Made by a program: the position numbers and the translations under genes
Shown: one piece after another, positions 61,401 to 64,000 of the stretch
Layout of the letters: every line of letters starts with the position of its first letter
Numbering within the stretch: position 1 is the first letter of the stretch
The notes under the pieces: model-generated
Seen by the model: the letters and a program-made list of their open reading frames with translations, nothing else
Databases searched by the model: none
Told to the model about the DNA's origin: nothing
Source: Siphlonurus alternatus
Taxonomy: Eukaryota > Arthropoda > Insecta > Ephemeroptera > Siphlonuridae
Length of the DNA: 64,000 nucleotides
Direction of reading: 5' to 3'
Assembly: GCA_949825025.1 (NCBI GenBank)
Contig: OX463784.1
Location: 15,605,283 to 15,669,282 of the forward strand

Positions 61401-62288
61401 TATTACACTATTGTTAACTAAACATTTGTCTGTGACTGGTATTACACAATACGTACCATATATTACATACAAGTTTTTGCTTATGATAAACATTTTTTTT
61501 TTTAAAATCCTCATAATATTTAATTTTTATGTTATTGAGTCTGTACATTCATATTCTCAAGAAACTGAAATTAGATTTTAGTCTAAAATTGTTTTTAAAA
61601 ATCTATTACTAAAAAATCAAGACTAAAATCATAACTAGATCTTGTGTAAAAATACCTACAGTAAAGTATTGCTTTTTTTGTAGGAGATTTTCAAAACTGT
61701 AAATCATGAGCAAAATTATATATGTATTGTGTAATATCAACGTTAAGATAGGAGGAAAATAATGTTACACTTTACTTATACAGTATAATCAAAGAGGTAT
61801 TCAATTAGAAATTATTCAGGGTGTCTACATATGGGTGTCTCCAGCATTTTTATAATATATATAGCAGAAATATGTTGTAATATAATAGCAAGCTATATTT
61901 CTAATGTAAAATTTATTGTATAATGCTTTTTGTTGAAAATATCTGCTAGAAATTTTCTTAGCTAAGCACTATTCAATTTTGCAAAGCAAAAAATACAAAA
62001 GTTTTAAAAATTCCTCAAACACTACGTATAAGGCACAACAAACTTTCACAAATAAAAAATATTTCAATATTGCCATTTCATAAAAGAATGCAAACAGACT
62101 TAAAATTACACAGAAAAAGCATTTTTTTTTTAAATATCATTCCATTGCAATGCATACTTATTAAAACTTGTCATTTTTTAAATAGCATTTGAAATTTAAT
62201 TTGAAAACAAAAGCCTTTTTTGATTGACTACAGTCATTAAATAGCATTGTTATTAATGCAATGAAGCCTCTTTCTCAAAGGACAATAC
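58481..62288. other. Intergenic region between convergent VGLL4 and WDR44-like genes
   Basis: Mostly AT-rich. GGGTCCAAAGGTCA at 59000-59013 is an HNF4-type DR1. A foldback lies at 59875-60213. GC-richer pieces at 60700-60960 and 61200-61340 have no identified function; AAATTTCCGACGGGGAACAC at about 61287 resembles 21173. No exon seen. Confidence 0.5.
59875..60213. mobile_element. Foldback family with ATGGAGTA..GACCTCA ends, copy c
   Basis: AATGGAGTATTGACCTCAAA and GAGGTCGATACTCCATT are the inverted ends. The arms pair through GAAATGGATAGAGGGTGCAA and CTTTTTGTGACGTCACG (TGACGTCA at 60005-60012). An (AAT)n expansion lies near the right end (about 60168-60188). Best-preserved of three copies. 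Confidence 0.85.
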
Positions 62289-62548
62289 TTTATTTTATAC
62301 AAACACTTTTTCCTTATATGAAAAAGTTCAATTTTGAGTTCTAAATCTTGTTACTTAAAAGATTTTGTAAATCACTTGCAATATGATACTGAATTTTCTT
62401 ATAAGAAAAAAATTGTATGCAATAAAAAAGTATTATATAATTACAGGCTTCAAACTTAATACTGTAATTAAACCAATTGATTTCATTAAAATAGCTGTAA
62501 TATTTGAGACATATTATTAGACACCCTGAAGTTACATACCCTGAGGGT
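62289..62548 (-). other. Presumed 3' UTR of the WDR44-like gene
   Basis: Follows the TAA at 62549-62551 on the minus strand. TTTATT at 62289-62294 reads AATAAA on that strand. AT-rich; extent inferred. Confidence 0.4.
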
Positions 62549-62850
62549 TTAGGCTATTGCAGATGCAGGGAGGGAACTGTGCTTGGGCTTGGTTCTATTG
62601 AGGAACACTTTGATGGCCCCGTTGAAGTCTGCAGACACTAGGATGTAACCTCCTCCGGTGGTTGCCGAGGAACTCGAGGTTCCGGCGGAGGGGGGGAGGG
62701 CCTCCAAGGTGGAGCTTGAGGACGGGAGACTGTTGTTGCACCCTGCATTGTTGCTGGCAAGAAGGTTCAGGGACGCAGCCGTCTCCAGTTGGCGTAGGAT
62801 GGACGCCGGGTGGGGGGCAAATATGGAGCAAGTCACCACCGCATTGTGCG
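62549..62850 (-). CDS. WDR44: Last coding exon of a WDR44-like WD40 protein
   Basis: On the minus strand an acceptor (ATTTTTCCAG) precedes a frame reading (A)HNAVVTCSIFAPHPASIL, then a Ser/Ala/Gly-rich spacer, then YILVSADFNGAIKVFLN and a stop (TAA at 62551-62549). Vertebrate WDR44 ends the same way, with AHNAVVTSAIFAPNP, a low-complexity spacer and LLSADFTGAIKVF. So this is the C-terminal WD40 blade of a WDR44 (rabphilin-11) ortholog, a Rab11-binding protein of recycling endosomes. The exon enters after one base of a split Ala codon. Upstream exons lie beyond the right edge; the protein is therefore partial. It is convergent with VGLL4. Confidence 0.88.
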
Positions 62851-64000
62851 CTGGAAAAATAACATAATTTTTATAAGATGAGGAAAAGAGAGAGCATGTT
62901 CTACTGTTAATTTTGTAAAAAATGCAAATTGTTTTCCTTTTATATTTTTAAACAATGTTTATTTTTAAAAAGAGCAATAAAAAATTAAGAAGCAATTTGA
63001 ACCTCTTTACTACTAAGAAAGCATTAACCCTAGCATTAACAAGGTATTTTTTTCCCATGCTTTAACAAGGGGGAGGAGTGGGTTGAAATGACCTGCTATT
63101 TAAATCACATGTTAAAGAAAAGTTGCTTTTTCTCACTTTTTTTTTCCTCGGAAAAATACATTGGTTAACAAATTTGTTCAGATTTTTTTGGAGAAACATT
63201 TCACTTTTTATCCTTTTTTAAAGAGTTGTGGGTCATCATAACTCCTCCTTGGTAATGTTAGGGTTAATATTTCTTGTAACTTCCCTACTTTTTATGTCTT
63301 AATTATAATGCTTTACTTCAGTTTTAACCTTCTCAATTTGTTTTTAAATTTTTGGTGCACCCAATAAATATTGGGAGGTACCAACCATATTAAATAAACA
63401 GCTGTCCTGTTCCTGCCAAATCTATGCACATATTGTGAACGTAAACAAAATATTTTCTTTAATTTATTATTACAATAAAAGTAAAAATTCCCCAACTAAA
63501 CCTATTAGCACTGTTCATAGTAAATTTTATTTACTTTCTTTTAAATGATATATGAGCTCATTATTACGTATATTTGTTGTGCAATCTCATATTTACTAAA
63601 CTTCTCTCCTATGCATACCAGTGCATATTAAATAACAGTTCATCGTTAATTTTTCGTTTTATGTAAAACAGTTAATATATTTTTATAAATAATTATTTCA
63701 AGTGTGCATAGAAGTATACTGTTAATCATAAAAGTTGTTTTTCTTGTAAATATAAATAATGTAAAATCGCATATTGCCGGCTCGCAAAACGAGCCGTAAT
63801 TCATACAATTTGCTTACCTAATTATGTAAAAACGCTGCACAATAGTATTGTCTAATTTGTCACATGCAATTTATTATGTTTTCTATTATTTAACGTCAAT
63901 ATTGATTTATTGAAAGTGTGAAGAATTTTCCACAAAACTAGTGAAGTGACATAACAGCAATAATACTCAAAAGGTGACAACACTAAAATTCCAGGTAAAC
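62851..64000 (-). other. Intron of the WDR44-like gene, running off the window
   Basis: AT-rich. CGGCTCGCAAAACGAGCCG at 63778-63796 is a short perfect GC hairpin (CGGCTCG stem). No upstream exon was recognised before the window ends. Confidence 0.6.

Overview
This is AT-rich animal nuclear DNA. Introns are very long, the repeats are eukaryotic (satellite DNA, MITE-like foldbacks, a SINE with a 5S rRNA-like head, a decayed LINE) and nothing looks bacterial. The best-supported gene is an ortholog of VGLL4 (Tgi in Drosophila), the TEAD/Scalloped co-repressor of the Hippo pathway. Its protein, together with the intron sizes and base composition, fits an invertebrate. An arthropod is my guess, but the phylum is not established.

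Layout. 1-8384 is a tandem satellite of about 167 bp (roughly 50 monomers), most of which carry the palindrome TGACGTCA. It abuts a near-perfect 311 bp foldback. 9103-10941 (+) is the coding exon of a 612-aa C2H2 zinc-finger protein; a miRNA-precursor-like hairpin lies in its presumed 3' UTR. A convergent two-exon minus-strand unit (11907-12898) could encode a 33-aa microprotein and starts near a palindromic NRF1-type site. A degenerate LINE end, foldbacks and candidate 5' non-coding exons follow.

VGLL4 (+) runs from a coding first exon at 20665 to a stop at 57275. A 34 kb first intron contains many transposon relics and short GC-richer islands that look like regulatory DNA. A second, alternative first coding exon (50602-50662) has the same splice phase. 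Exons at 54759, 55624, 56347 and 57073 complete a 295-aa protein with two Tondu domains. All splice phases agree.

The first intron also holds a 3.6 kb foldback (45163-48808) with arms of about 1.1 kb and further foldbacks nested between them. Past the VGLL4 3' UTR is an intergenic stretch, then the last coding exon of a minus-strand WDR44-type WD40 protein (62549-62850), tail to tail with VGLL4.

VGLL4 acts in the nucleus and WDR44 in vesicle traffic, so no operon-like logic is expected. All calls come from reading the sequence. No alignment or expression data were available.
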